Made by a program: the position numbers and the translations under genes
NCBI RefSeq assembly: GCF_964355755.1
Contig: NC_092672.1
Span: 11,838,501 to 11,902,500, forward strand
From: Antedon mediterranea
Taxonomy: Eukaryota > Echinodermata > Crinoidea > Comatulida > Antedonidae
DNA length: 64,000 bases
Reading direction: 5' to 3'
In this document: in pieces, positions 35,180 to 43,568 of the stretch
Position numbering within the stretch: the first letter of the stretch is position 1
Layout of the letters: every line of letters starts with the position of its first letter
Notes under the pieces: generated by a model
What the model was told of the DNA's origin: nothing
Databases searched by the model: none
What the model saw: only the letters and a program-made list of their open reading frames with translations

Positions 35180-36613
35180 ATGTTTTGCGATATTTGTACA
35201 TTAGTGTGCATCTGTACGTTCATAGATGTGACGCTTTCAGCAAGTTCAATATCAAAGAACCCGGATCATGATACAGTAACGGAAGGCGGAAAAGCTTACT
35301 TCGTTTGCGTAGTTGATAATTTATCTCAAGACGATTACGTCTCATGGATGCACAGTGACATTGAAGTCAGTAAACAAGATAGGATTGTTGAAAGTAAGCT
35401 TCAAAATAGATATTCTATACAAGTTGATAAAGACTATGGCAGTTTTAACCTTAAAATAACAGATGTGCAAAGAGAAGATGCTGGCCAGTATACTTGCACA
35501 ATTTACAATATGGAAAATAAAAAAGTTGTTGCGCAATCTCAACCAGCTAATTTAACTGTTAACCAAATTCCACAAAAATTGTATCCAATTTGCTCTCCTG
35601 TAGAACAATTCTACGTACCAGGAGGCATGGTAACACTAGCTTGTTCTTCGGAAATAACACAACCACCATCTGTTTTAAATTGGATCCAAAATGGTATCAG
35701 AATATCACCTAATCTGTACAAAAATGTGTTTGATCAAAAAATAATGAAAATAGCCTATTCGTTCAAAGCTGAGCGAATTTCAAATCGTGGAATGTTTACA
35801 TGTGAACTTACTTCCACAATTGATCCTACCTTTAGGAATAACTGCAGTATCGGGCCATTAAATATTCGCTACGTTCCTCAAGTCCGTATCGAGCACACAG
35901 GTGTTCTTAAAATTGGCCGCGAAGCAATATATATTTGCTACAGTGAAGCCAATCCTGATAAAGTGACATATATATGGAAAACTGAACCTCAATTAAGAAG
36001 AGACCAATATGAAATAGAAAATGACATAATATTTAGAATTTTATTGTTAACGGTAGATCTTAATGGTACACAGTTATTTTGTGAAGTGAATAATGAAGTA
36101 GGAATTGGAAGTAAAAGTTACAATATCATCTTTTCAAATGAACAATCAACTAAGGTTGGTAATTTAGAAAGTGACATTAACAAGGACATTCATAATAAAA
36201 ACGATGATAAAGTTGGAGAAAATGAAAAAATGCATAAGACGCAGAATGTTGAAGAGATAGAAATGGAAAATAGTTTTGATCTATCACTTATTGTTGTAAT
36301 AGCTGTTGTATGTATATTTGTTATTATTGGCCTAGCTATGATACCTGTTGGTTACATGAGATATACACAAAGACAACCCAGTGACACCATCGGTAGAGGA
36401 AGACCTGTGTCAATACCTGATGTATACTTTGAACCTAGAGATCACATAGATCCTATGCTACCACAGTTAGGCTTATCAGCTCCATGGATGAGGACAGTAG
36501 GAGTTCAAGTTCCTGGTGAATGTGAATATGATGTAACGTATAATACACAAGTTATGCCACAGTTACGACAGGTTTACTACTCACAAAGGGTGTACCCACC
36601 ATCCTCTCTGTAA
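35180..36613 (+). CDS. Array gene 1: three-Ig receptor, divergent ectodomain
   Basis: A 477-residue single-exon protein. The signal peptide spans about 1-21. Ig1 has Cys43 and Cys106, Trp56 and an RYSI..FNLKI strand pair. Ig2 has four Cys (about 138, 155, 208, 222), the last in an NCS sequon. Ig3 has Cys253 and Cys301. An acidic, Lys-rich stalk (about 320-366) is followed by a membrane helix at about 368-393 and a tail ending PSSL. The ectodomain differs strongly from every other array gene, yet its last 265 bases differ from those of gene 2 at only about ten positions. This contrast points to gene conversion of the 3' end. It sits at the left edge of the array, 193 bases before gene 2. Receptor or adhesion function is inferred from architecture only. 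Confidence 0.93.
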   Translation: MFCDICTLVCICTFIDVTLSASSISKNPDHDTVTEGGKAYFVCVVDNLSQDDYVSWMHSDIEVSKQDRIVESKLQNRYSIQVDKDYGSFNLKITDVQREDAGQYTCTIYNMENKKVVAQSQPANLTVNQIPQKLYPICSPVEQFYVPGGMVTLACSSEITQPPSVLNWIQNGIRISPNLYKNVFDQKIMKIAYSFKAERISNRGMFTCELTSTIDPTFRNNCSIGPLNIRYVPQVRIEHTGVLKIGREAIYICYSEANPDKVTYIWKTEPQLRRDQYEIENDIIFRILLLTVDLNGTQLFCEVNNEVGIGSKSYNIIFSNEQSTKVGNLESDINKDIHNKNDDKVGENEKMHKTQNVEEIEMENSFDLSLIVVIAVVCIFVIIGLAMIPVGYMRYTQRQPSDTIGRGRPVSIPDVYFEPRDHIDPMLPQLGLSAPWMRTVGVQVPGECEYDVTYNTQVMPQLRQVYYSQRVYPPSSL

Positions 36614-36805
36614 TGCTTTTTTCATTTTTTTTAAACCAGTAACATAATTTAATATTTGAAATGGCACATACGAATAATACTTTAAATACACCAATCATAC
36701 TAAATCTACAGAAAATGTAGTATAATGAATTTGATTCGGATTCATTCTGGAAAATATATATTATTGTGAATCAAGATTTTACACAAGAGAAAAGCTGTAT
36801 TTGAG
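36614..36805 (+). promoter_or_regulatory. Gap 1-2 of the gene 2-5 type
   Basis: This 192-bp gap, like those at 38297-38485, 39977-40166 and 41658-41847, holds AACA(C/T)AATTTAATATTTG, AATGGCACATA, TTTAAATACACCAATCA and CTAAATCT.CAGAAA in order, then a short uORF, then GAGAAAAGCTGT..TTGAG directly before the ATG. No AATAAA is present. The shared blocks must include both the 3' end of one gene and the promoter of the next, unless genes are co-transcribed. Confidence 0.6.
36725..36769 (+). promoter_or_regulatory. Conserved 14-codon uORF before array gene 2
   Basis: Encodes MNLIRIHSGKYILL. Homologous 13-codon uORFs precede gene 3 (38408-38449), gene 4 (40089-40130) and gene 5 (41770-41811), reading MKLF.IH.GKYTL. 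All stop 36-37 bases before the main ATG. Conservation may simply reflect recent duplication. Confidence 0.45.
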
Positions 36806-38296
36806 ATGATATTACATCCAACATTTTTGTTTATTGCATTTTTACTGCTCAACAAAACGTTTTCCTTTCCTGAATTTATAAAACAGCCAGAGGATGAAAG
36901 CCGAGCCGAAGGAGAACTTACGTATTTTAATTGTATGGTGAAAAATCTTGATGAAGGTGAATATGTTTCATGGCTTCATAATGGTCGGAAAATAAGTAGA
37001 AAAGATATAATTTCTGATACAAGTATATTTGATCGTTATTCAATAGAGTTTGATGACGTATTTAGCACTTATAATTTGCGAATTAAGAATATACAGAGGC
37101 GAGATGTAGGAATATACGCATGCGCAGTTTATGATGATTCTGACAATGTGGTTGCAGAGACTAAATCTTCTAACTTCACAGTACTTCAAATTCCTGAGAA
37201 ATATTACCCATTGTGCTCTAATATAAAAACAAGTTATAAACTTAACCAAAACATTGTTGTTGTATGTTCATCAGAAAAGACCTATCCTCTGCCTAGTTTA
37301 ATTTGGAAGCGAGACGGTATCAATATTGTATCACAATTGGAGGAGAAAACATCACGAGATATATACAAAGTTTCCTATTCAGTTAATGCAAAACAATCCG
37401 ACAACAGAGCTATATTTATATGTGAATTAACAACATCAGCAAACCCATCTATAAGAAGGAATTGTTCTGTTGGACCTATCAACGTTTTATATCCTCCGGT
37501 TGTTAGTATTAAACAGACAAGTGATATCGTTCTTGGCGACGAAGCCATCTTTATTTGTTATAGCGATGCAAATCCACAAGAGAATATTTTTCAATGGAGT
37601 TTTGACCCACCTATCAACAAAAACATGTATTTCTTAGAAAATGAATTCATTCTAAGAATTACAAATGTAGTAATCAGTTTAAATGATACAATTGTTACCT
37701 GCGAAGTAGAAAATTCTGTTGGAAGGAGCTATAGCAAATTAAACATCAATATAAAAAGAAAAACCTCATTTGATAGTAGCGTTAATGATAACGAGGGAAA
37801 TGGAAAAGGCGGATCAAAGAAAAATACAAATGGGTTTAAAACAGAAGGTACAGAGGACGACGGTGCGACGATAGGAAACAAAGAAAAATCAAAGAATCAA
37901 AATAGTAATCAAAATACAATACAGACAAGATCCCAAGACAAGAAAAACAGCACCGATGTATCAATATCATTAGTTATAACCATTGCAGTTGTATGTATTA
38001 TAGTAATTCTAGGATTGGCATTGATACCTGTTGGTTACATGAGATATACACGAAGACAACCTAGTGACACCATCAGTAGAGGAAGACCTGTGTCAATACC
38101 TGATGTATACTTTGAACCTAGAGATCACATAGATCCTATGCTACCACAGTTAGGCTTAGCAGCTCCTTGGATGAGGACAGTAGGAGTTCAAGTTCCTGGT
38201 GAATGTGAATATGATGTAACGTATAATACACAAGTTATGCCACAGTTACGACAGGTTTACTACTCACAAAGAATGTACCCGCCATCATCTTTGTAA
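36806..38296 (+). CDS. Array gene 2: three-Ig receptor (block 2-5)
   Basis: 496 residues, single exon; serves as reference for genes 2-5. Signal peptide about 1-20 (ends TFSF). Ig1 about 22-127: Cys43, Trp56, YNLRI, RRDVGIYAC with Cys106. Ig2 about 135-228: four Cys at 137, 154, 206, 220, the last in NCS. Ig3 about 230-316: Cys251 and Cys299. The stalk, about 317-386, is rich in N, K, S, G, with a KNQNSNQNT run. A membrane helix at about 387-409 (VVCIIVILGLALIPVG) precedes the tail 412-496. The tail carries RGRPVSIP (fits the RxRxxS and RxxSxP patterns), VYFEP (YxxP), YNTQ and YYSQ (YxxQ), and a PSSL C-terminus (class I PDZ-like). ATG 36806 gives the signal peptide directly. Gene 2 is much closer to gene 4 than to its neighbour gene 3. 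Confidence 0.95.
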   Translation: MILHPTFLFIAFLLLNKTFSFPEFIKQPEDESRAEGELTYFNCMVKNLDEGEYVSWLHNGRKISRKDIISDTSIFDRYSIEFDDVFSTYNLRIKNIQRRDVGIYACAVYDDSDNVVAETKSSNFTVLQIPEKYYPLCSNIKTSYKLNQNIVVVCSSEKTYPLPSLIWKRDGINIVSQLEEKTSRDIYKVSYSVNAKQSDNRAIFICELTTSANPSIRRNCSVGPINVLYPPVVSIKQTSDIVLGDEAIFICYSDANPQENIFQWSFDPPINKNMYFLENEFILRITNVVISLNDTIVTCEVENSVGRSYSKLNINIKRKTSFDSSVNDNEGNGKGGSKKNTNGFKTEGTEDDGATIGNKEKSKNQNSNQNTIQTRSQDKKNSTDVSISLVITIAVVCIIVILGLALIPVGYMRYTRRQPSDTISRGRPVSIPDVYFEPRDHIDPMLPQLGLAAPWMRTVGVQVPGECEYDVTYNTQVMPQLRQVYYSQRMYPPSSL

Positions 38297-38407
38297 TGAT
38301 TTTTCCAATTTTCTAAAACCAGTAACACAATTTAATATTTGAAATGGCACATATGAATAATAGTTTAAATACACCAATCAAACTAAATCTACAGAAACGG
38401 TAACACA

Positions 38408-38449
38408 ATGAAATTGTTTTGGATTCATTTTGGAAAATATACGTTGTGA
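38408..38449 (+). promoter_or_regulatory. Conserved 13-codon uORF before array gene 3
   Basis: Reads MKLFWIHFGKYTL. Belongs to the uORF set of genes 2-5; ends 36 bases before the main ATG. Confidence 0.4.
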
Positions 38450-38485
38450 ATCAAGATAATACACACGAGAAAAGCTGTATTTGAG

Positions 38486-39976
38486 ATGATATTATATCCA
38501 ACGTTTTGGTTTATTGCATTGTTACTGCTCAACAAAACGTTTTCGTTTCCTGAATTTATAAAACAGCCAGAGGATGAAAGCCGAGCCGAAGGAAAATTTA
38601 CGTTTTTTATTTGTATGGTGACAAATCTTGGGGAAGGTGAATATGTTTCATGGCTGCATAGTGGTCGGAAAATAAGTAGAAATGATATAATTACTGATAC
38701 TAGGGTATTTGATCGTTATTCAGTAGATTTTGATCCAGTATTTAGTACTTACAATTTGCGAATTAAGAATATACAGAGGCAAGATGTAGGAATATACACA
38801 TGCGCAGTTTATGATGATTCTGGCGACATAGTGGCACAGAGTAAAGCTTCTAACTTTACAGTTCTTCAAATTCCTGAGAAATTTTACCCATTATGCTCTA
38901 ATATAAAAACAAGTTATACACTTAACAAAAAAATTGTTGTTGTATGTTCATCAGAAAAGACCTATCCTCTGCCTAGTTTAATTTGGAAGCGTGACGATAT
39001 CAATATTGTATCACCATTGGAGAAAGAATCATCACGAGATACATACAAAGTGTCCTATTCAGTTATTGCAAAACAATCCGACAACAGAGCTATATTTATA
39101 TGTGAATTAACAACATCAGCAAACCCATCTATAGGAAGGAATTGTTCTGTTGGACCTATCAACGTTTTATATCCTCCTGTTGTTCGTATTAAACAGACAA
39201 GTGATATCGTTCTTGGCGACGAAGCCATCTTTATTTGTTATAGCGATGCAAATCCACAAGAGAATATTTTTAGATGGAGATTTGACCCACCTATCAACAA
39301 AAACATGTATTTCTTAGAAAATGAATTCATTCTGAGAATTAGAAATGTAGTACTCAGTTTAAATGATACAATTGTTATCTGCGAAGTAAAAAATTCTGTT
39401 GGAAGTAGCTATAGCAAATTAAACATCAATATAAAAAGAAAAACCTTATTTGATAGTAGCGTTAATGAAAACGAGGGAAATGGAAAAGGTGGATCAAAGA
39501 AAAATACAAATGGGTTTAAAACAGAAGGTACAGAGGACGACGGTGCGACGATAGGAAACAAAGAAAAATCAAAGAATCAAAATAGTAATCAAGATACAAT
39601 ACACACAAGATCCCAAGACAAGGAAAACAGCACCGATGTATCAATATCATTAGTTATAACCATTGCAGTGGTATGTATTATAGTAATTCTAGGTTTGGCA
39701 CTGATACCTGTTGGTTACATGAGATATACACGAAGACAACCTAGTGACACCATCAATAGAGGAAGACCTGTGTCAATACCTGATGTATACTTTGAACCTA
39801 GAGATCACATAGATCCTATGCTACCACAGTTAGGCTTAGCAGCTCCATGGATGAGGACAGTAGGAGTTCAAGTTCCTGGTGAATGTGAATATGATGTAAC
39901 GTATAATACACAAGTTATGCCACAGTTACGACAAGTTTACTACTCACAAAGAATGTACCCACCATCATCTCTATAA
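38486..39976 (+). CDS. Array gene 3: three-Ig receptor (block 2-5)
   Basis: 496 residues with all domain boundaries as in gene 2. It shares with gene 5, against genes 2 and 4, the MILYPTFW signal start, FDPVFSTYNL in Ig1, VVRIKQ and IRNVVLSL in Ig3, QDT in the stalk and the same 5' flank. Own differences include EKFYPLC at the start of Ig2, KRDDINIVSPLEKE, RWRFDPP in Ig3 and INRGRPVS in the tail. Ig1 residues about 63-84 (after RKIS) differ from each neighbour. The gene ends in TAATGA, so a second stop codon backs up the first. Confidence 0.95.
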   Translation: MILYPTFWFIALLLLNKTFSFPEFIKQPEDESRAEGKFTFFICMVTNLGEGEYVSWLHSGRKISRNDIITDTRVFDRYSVDFDPVFSTYNLRIKNIQRQDVGIYTCAVYDDSGDIVAQSKASNFTVLQIPEKFYPLCSNIKTSYTLNKKIVVVCSSEKTYPLPSLIWKRDDINIVSPLEKESSRDTYKVSYSVIAKQSDNRAIFICELTTSANPSIGRNCSVGPINVLYPPVVRIKQTSDIVLGDEAIFICYSDANPQENIFRWRFDPPINKNMYFLENEFILRIRNVVLSLNDTIVICEVKNSVGSSYSKLNINIKRKTLFDSSVNENEGNGKGGSKKNTNGFKTEGTEDDGATIGNKEKSKNQNSNQDTIHTRSQDKENSTDVSISLVITIAVVCIIVILGLALIPVGYMRYTRRQPSDTINRGRPVSIPDVYFEPRDHIDPMLPQLGLAAPWMRTVGVQVPGECEYDVTYNTQVMPQLRQVYYSQRMYPPSSL

Positions 39977-40088
39977 TGATTTTTCTAAATTTTCTAAAAC
40001 CAGTAACACAATTTAATATTTGAAATGGCACATATGAATAATAGTTTAAATACACCAATCATACTAAATCTGCAGAAACTGTAACACA

Positions 40089-40130
40089 ATGAAATTGTTT
40101 CGGATTCATTCTGGAAAATATACATTGTGA
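40089..40130 (+). promoter_or_regulatory. Conserved 13-codon uORF before array gene 4
   Basis: Reads MKLFRIHSGKYTL. Ends 36 bases before the main ATG at 40167. Confidence 0.4.
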
Positions 40131-40166
40131 ATCAAGATATTACACAAAAGAAAAGCTGTATTTGAG

Positions 40167-41657
40167 ATGATATTACATCCAACATTTTTGTTTATTGCAT
40201 TGTTACTGCTCAACAAAACGTTTTCGTTTCCTGAATTTATAAAACAGCCAGAGGATGAAAGCCGAGCCGAAGGAGAACTTACGTTTTTTAATTGTATGGT
40301 GAAAAATCTTGGTGATGGTGAATATGTTTCATGGATGCAAAATGGTCGTAAAATAAGTAGTAATGATTTAATTGTTGATGTAAGTGTATTTGAGCGATAT
40401 TCAATAGAATTTAATGACGTGTTTAGTATTTACAATTTGCGAATTCAGAATATACAGAGGCGAGATGTAGGAATATACACATGCGCAGTTTATGATGATT
40501 CTGGCGACATAGTGGCACAGAGTAAAGCTTCTAATTTCACAGTACTTGAAATTCCTGAGAAATATTACCCATTATGCTCTAATATAAAAACAAGTTATAA
40601 ACTTAACCAAAACATTGTTGTTGTATGTTCATCAGAAAAAACCTATCCTCTGCCTAGTTTAATTTGGAAGCGAGACGATATCAATATTGTATCACAATTG
40701 GAGGAGGAAACATCACGAGATATATACAAAGTTTCCTATTCAGTTATTGCAAAACAATCCGACAACAGAGCTATATTTATATGTGAATTAACAACATCAG
40801 CAAACCCATCTATAAGAAGGAATTGTTCTGTTGGACCTATCAACGTTTTATATCCTCCTGTTGTTAGTATAAAACAGACAAGTGATATCGTTCTTGGCGA
40901 CGAAGCCATCTTTATTTGTTATAGCGATGCAAATCCACAAGCGAATATTTTTAAATGGAGTTTTGACCCACCTATCAACAAAAACATGTATTTCTTAGAA
41001 AATGAATTCATTCTAAGAATTACAAATGTAGTAATCAGTTTAAATGATACAATTGTTACCTGCGAAGTAGAAAATTCTGTTGGAAGGAGCTATAGTAAAT
41101 TAAACATCAATATAAAAAGAAAAACCTCATTTGATAGTAGCGTTAATGATAACGAGGGAAATGGAAAAGGCGGATCAAAGAAAAATACAAATGGGTTTAA
41201 AACAGAAGGTAAAGAGGACGACGGTGCGACGATAGGAAACAAAGAAAAATCAAAGAATCAAAATAGTAATCAAAATACAATACAGACAAGATCCCAAGAC
41301 AAGAAAAACAGCACCGATGTATCAATATCATTAGTTATAACCATTGCAGTTGTATGTATTATAGTAATTCTAGGGTTGGCATTGCTACCTGTTGGTTACA
41401 TGAGATATACACGTAGACAACCCAGCGACACTATCAGTAGAGGAAGACCTGTGTCAATACCTGATGTATACTTTGAACCTAGAGATCACATAGATCCTAT
41501 GCTACCACAGTTAGGCTTAGCAGTTCCATGGATGAGGACAGTAGGAGTTCAAGTTCCTGGTGAATGTGAATATGATGTAACATATAATACACACGTTATG
41601 CCACAGTTACGACAAGTTTACTACTCACAAAGAATGTACCCACCATCTTCTTTGTAA
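40167..41657 (+). CDS. Array gene 4: three-Ig receptor (block 2-5)
   Basis: 496 residues. From Ig2 onward it is nearly the same as gene 2, with a handful of changes (KRDD, EEETS, QANIF, FKTEGKE). In Ig1, by contrast, about ten of 33 codons after RKIS change amino acid and only about five change silently. The result is SSNDLIVDVSVFER in place of the gene 2 residues. This concentration of replacement changes in the outermost domain is the pattern expected of a diversifying binding face. Tail oddities are LAVPWM and YNTHV, the latter losing one YxxQ glutamine context only downstream. It starts exactly 3361 bases after gene 2. Confidence 0.95.
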   Translation: MILHPTFLFIALLLLNKTFSFPEFIKQPEDESRAEGELTFFNCMVKNLGDGEYVSWMQNGRKISSNDLIVDVSVFERYSIEFNDVFSIYNLRIQNIQRRDVGIYTCAVYDDSGDIVAQSKASNFTVLEIPEKYYPLCSNIKTSYKLNQNIVVVCSSEKTYPLPSLIWKRDDINIVSQLEEETSRDIYKVSYSVIAKQSDNRAIFICELTTSANPSIRRNCSVGPINVLYPPVVSIKQTSDIVLGDEAIFICYSDANPQANIFKWSFDPPINKNMYFLENEFILRITNVVISLNDTIVTCEVENSVGRSYSKLNINIKRKTSFDSSVNDNEGNGKGGSKKNTNGFKTEGKEDDGATIGNKEKSKNQNSNQNTIQTRSQDKKNSTDVSISLVITIAVVCIIVILGLALLPVGYMRYTRRQPSDTISRGRPVSIPDVYFEPRDHIDPMLPQLGLAVPWMRTVGVQVPGECEYDVTYNTHVMPQLRQVYYSQRMYPPSSL

Positions 41658-41769
41658 TGATTTTTCCAATTTTTCTAAAACCAGTAACACAATTTAATAT
41701 TTGAAATGGCACATATGAATAATAGTTTAAATACACCAATCAAACTGAATCTACAGAAACCGTAACACA

Positions 41770-41811
41770 ATGAAATTGTTTTGGATTCATGTTGGAAAAT
41801 ATACGTTGTGA
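41770..41811 (+). promoter_or_regulatory. Conserved 13-codon uORF before array gene 5
   Basis: Reads MKLFWIHVGKYTL. Ends 36 bases before the main ATG at 41848. Confidence 0.4.
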
Positions 41812-41847
41812 ATCAAGATAATACACACAAGAAAAGCTGTTTTTGAG

Positions 41848-43338
41848 ATGATATTATATCCAACGTTTTGGTTTATTGCATTGTTACTGCTCAACAACAC
41901 GTTTTCATTTCCTGAATTTATAAAACAGCCAGAGGATGAAAGCCGAGCCGAAGGAAAATTTACGTATTTTAATTGTATGGTGACAAATCTTGGTGAAGAT
42001 GAATATGTTTCATGGCTGCATAGTGGTCGGAAAATAAGTACAAATCATTTAATTACTGATACAAGTTTAATAGATCGTTATTCAATATACTTTGATCCAG
42101 TATTTAGCACTTACAATTTGCAAATTAAAAATATACAGAGGCAAGATGTAGGAATATACGCATGCGCAGTTTATGATGATTCTGGCGACATAGTGGCAAA
42201 GAGTAAAGCTTCTAACTTTACAGTACTTGAAATTCCTGAGAAATATTACCCATTATGCTCAAATATAAAAACAAGTTATAAACTTAACCAAAATATTGTT
42301 GTTGTATGTTCATCAGAAAAGACCTATCCTCTGCCTAGTTTAATTTGGAAGCGTGACGATATCAATATTGTATCACCATTGGAAGAAGAAATATCAAAAA
42401 ATACATACAAAGTGTCTTATTCAGTTATTGCAAAAAAATCCGACAACGGAGCTATATTTATATGTGAATTAACAACATCAGCAAACCCATCTATAAGAAG
42501 GAATTGTTCTGTTGGACCTATCAACGTTTTATATCCTCCTGTTGTTCGTATTAAACAGACAAGTGATATTGTTCTTGGCGACGAAGCCATCTTTATTTGT
42601 TATAGCGATGCAAATCCACAAGAGAATATTTTTAAATGGAGTTTTGAACCACCTATCAACAAAAAGATGTATTTCTTAGAAAATAAATTCATTCTGAGAA
42701 TTAGAAATGTAGTACTCAGTTTAAATGATACAATTGTTACCTGCGAAGTAAATAATTCTGTTGGAAGTAGCTATAGTAAATTAAACATCAATATAATCAG
42801 AAAAACCTCATTTGATAGTAACGTTAATACCAACAAGGGAAATGGAAAAGGCGGATCAAACAAAGATACAAATGGGTTTAAAACAGAAGGTACAAAGGAC
42901 GATGGTGCGATGATAGGAAATAAAGAAAAATCAAAGAATCAAAATAGTAATCAAGATACAACACAGACACGATCCCAAGACAAGGAAAACAGCACCGATG
43001 TATCAATATCATTAGTTATAACCATTGCAGTGGTATGTATTATAGTAATTCTAGGGTTGGCATTGATACCTGTTGGTTACATGAGATACACACGAAGACA
43101 ATCTAGTGACACCATCAGTAGAGGAAGACCTGTGTCAATACCTGATGTATACTTTGAACCTAGAGATCATATAGATCCTATGCTACCACAGTTAGGCTTA
43201 GCAGCTCCATGGATGAGGACAGTAGGAGTTCAAGTTCCTGGTGAATGTGAATATGATGTAACATATAATACACAAGTGATGCCACAATCACGACATGTTT
43301 ACTATTCACAGCGTATGTATCCAACAGTGTCACTCTAA
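41848..43338 (+). CDS. Array gene 5: three-Ig receptor (block 2-5), altered C-terminus
   Basis: 496 residues, sister of gene 3 (start-to-start distance 3362). Ig1 variable segment reads STNHLITDTSLIDR. The stalk has several own changes (SNVNTNKGNGKG, NKDTNGFK, TKDDGAM). The tail is standard up to TYNTQVMPQ and then departs: SRHVYYSQRMYPTVSL. The C-terminus VSL no longer fits a class I PDZ ligand and is closer to class II. The 3' flank also leaves the block 2-5 type here. The last 60 bases and the following gap therefore mark the right edge of the duplicated block. Confidence 0.95.
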   Translation: MILYPTFWFIALLLLNNTFSFPEFIKQPEDESRAEGKFTYFNCMVTNLGEDEYVSWLHSGRKISTNHLITDTSLIDRYSIYFDPVFSTYNLQIKNIQRQDVGIYACAVYDDSGDIVAKSKASNFTVLEIPEKYYPLCSNIKTSYKLNQNIVVVCSSEKTYPLPSLIWKRDDINIVSPLEEEISKNTYKVSYSVIAKKSDNGAIFICELTTSANPSIRRNCSVGPINVLYPPVVRIKQTSDIVLGDEAIFICYSDANPQENIFKWSFEPPINKKMYFLENKFILRIRNVVLSLNDTIVTCEVNNSVGSSYSKLNINIIRKTSFDSNVNTNKGNGKGGSNKDTNGFKTEGTKDDGAMIGNKEKSKNQNSNQDTTQTRSQDKENSTDVSISLVITIAVVCIIVILGLALIPVGYMRYTRRQSSDTISRGRPVSIPDVYFEPRDHIDPMLPQLGLAAPWMRTVGVQVPGECEYDVTYNTQVMPQSRHVYYSQRMYPTVSL

Positions 43339-43568
43339 CTAGTCTAATCGTCAATGTAAAGTATTTATTTAAACTGGTAACATATAATTAAACCAGTTGT
43401 TCCATGTTACGGAAAAAAGGAAATTAGATCATAAGTAGAAAACTGAATCAATATGACAGATACAATGTAGACACTAAGATATCAGTCCATCCATGAGTTT
43501 TGACAAACTATTTCTTTGAATTAACAGTTGTTATGAACACCTTTATTTAAGCTTTATTATCCTTTAAA
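43339..43568 (+). promoter_or_regulatory. Gap 5-6, not shared with other gaps
   Basis: 230 bp. Contains AACTGGTAACATATAATTAA, weakly like the 3' flanks of genes 2-4, and a six-codon uORF (ATG near 43530) before ATG 43569. No AATAAA was seen. Confidence 0.4.

Noticed and set aside
36380-36613. ITIM or ITAM in the common tail
   Set aside because: None of the tyrosines has the needed hydrophobic residue at +3 with the -2 context; only YxxP and YxxQ patterns fit.
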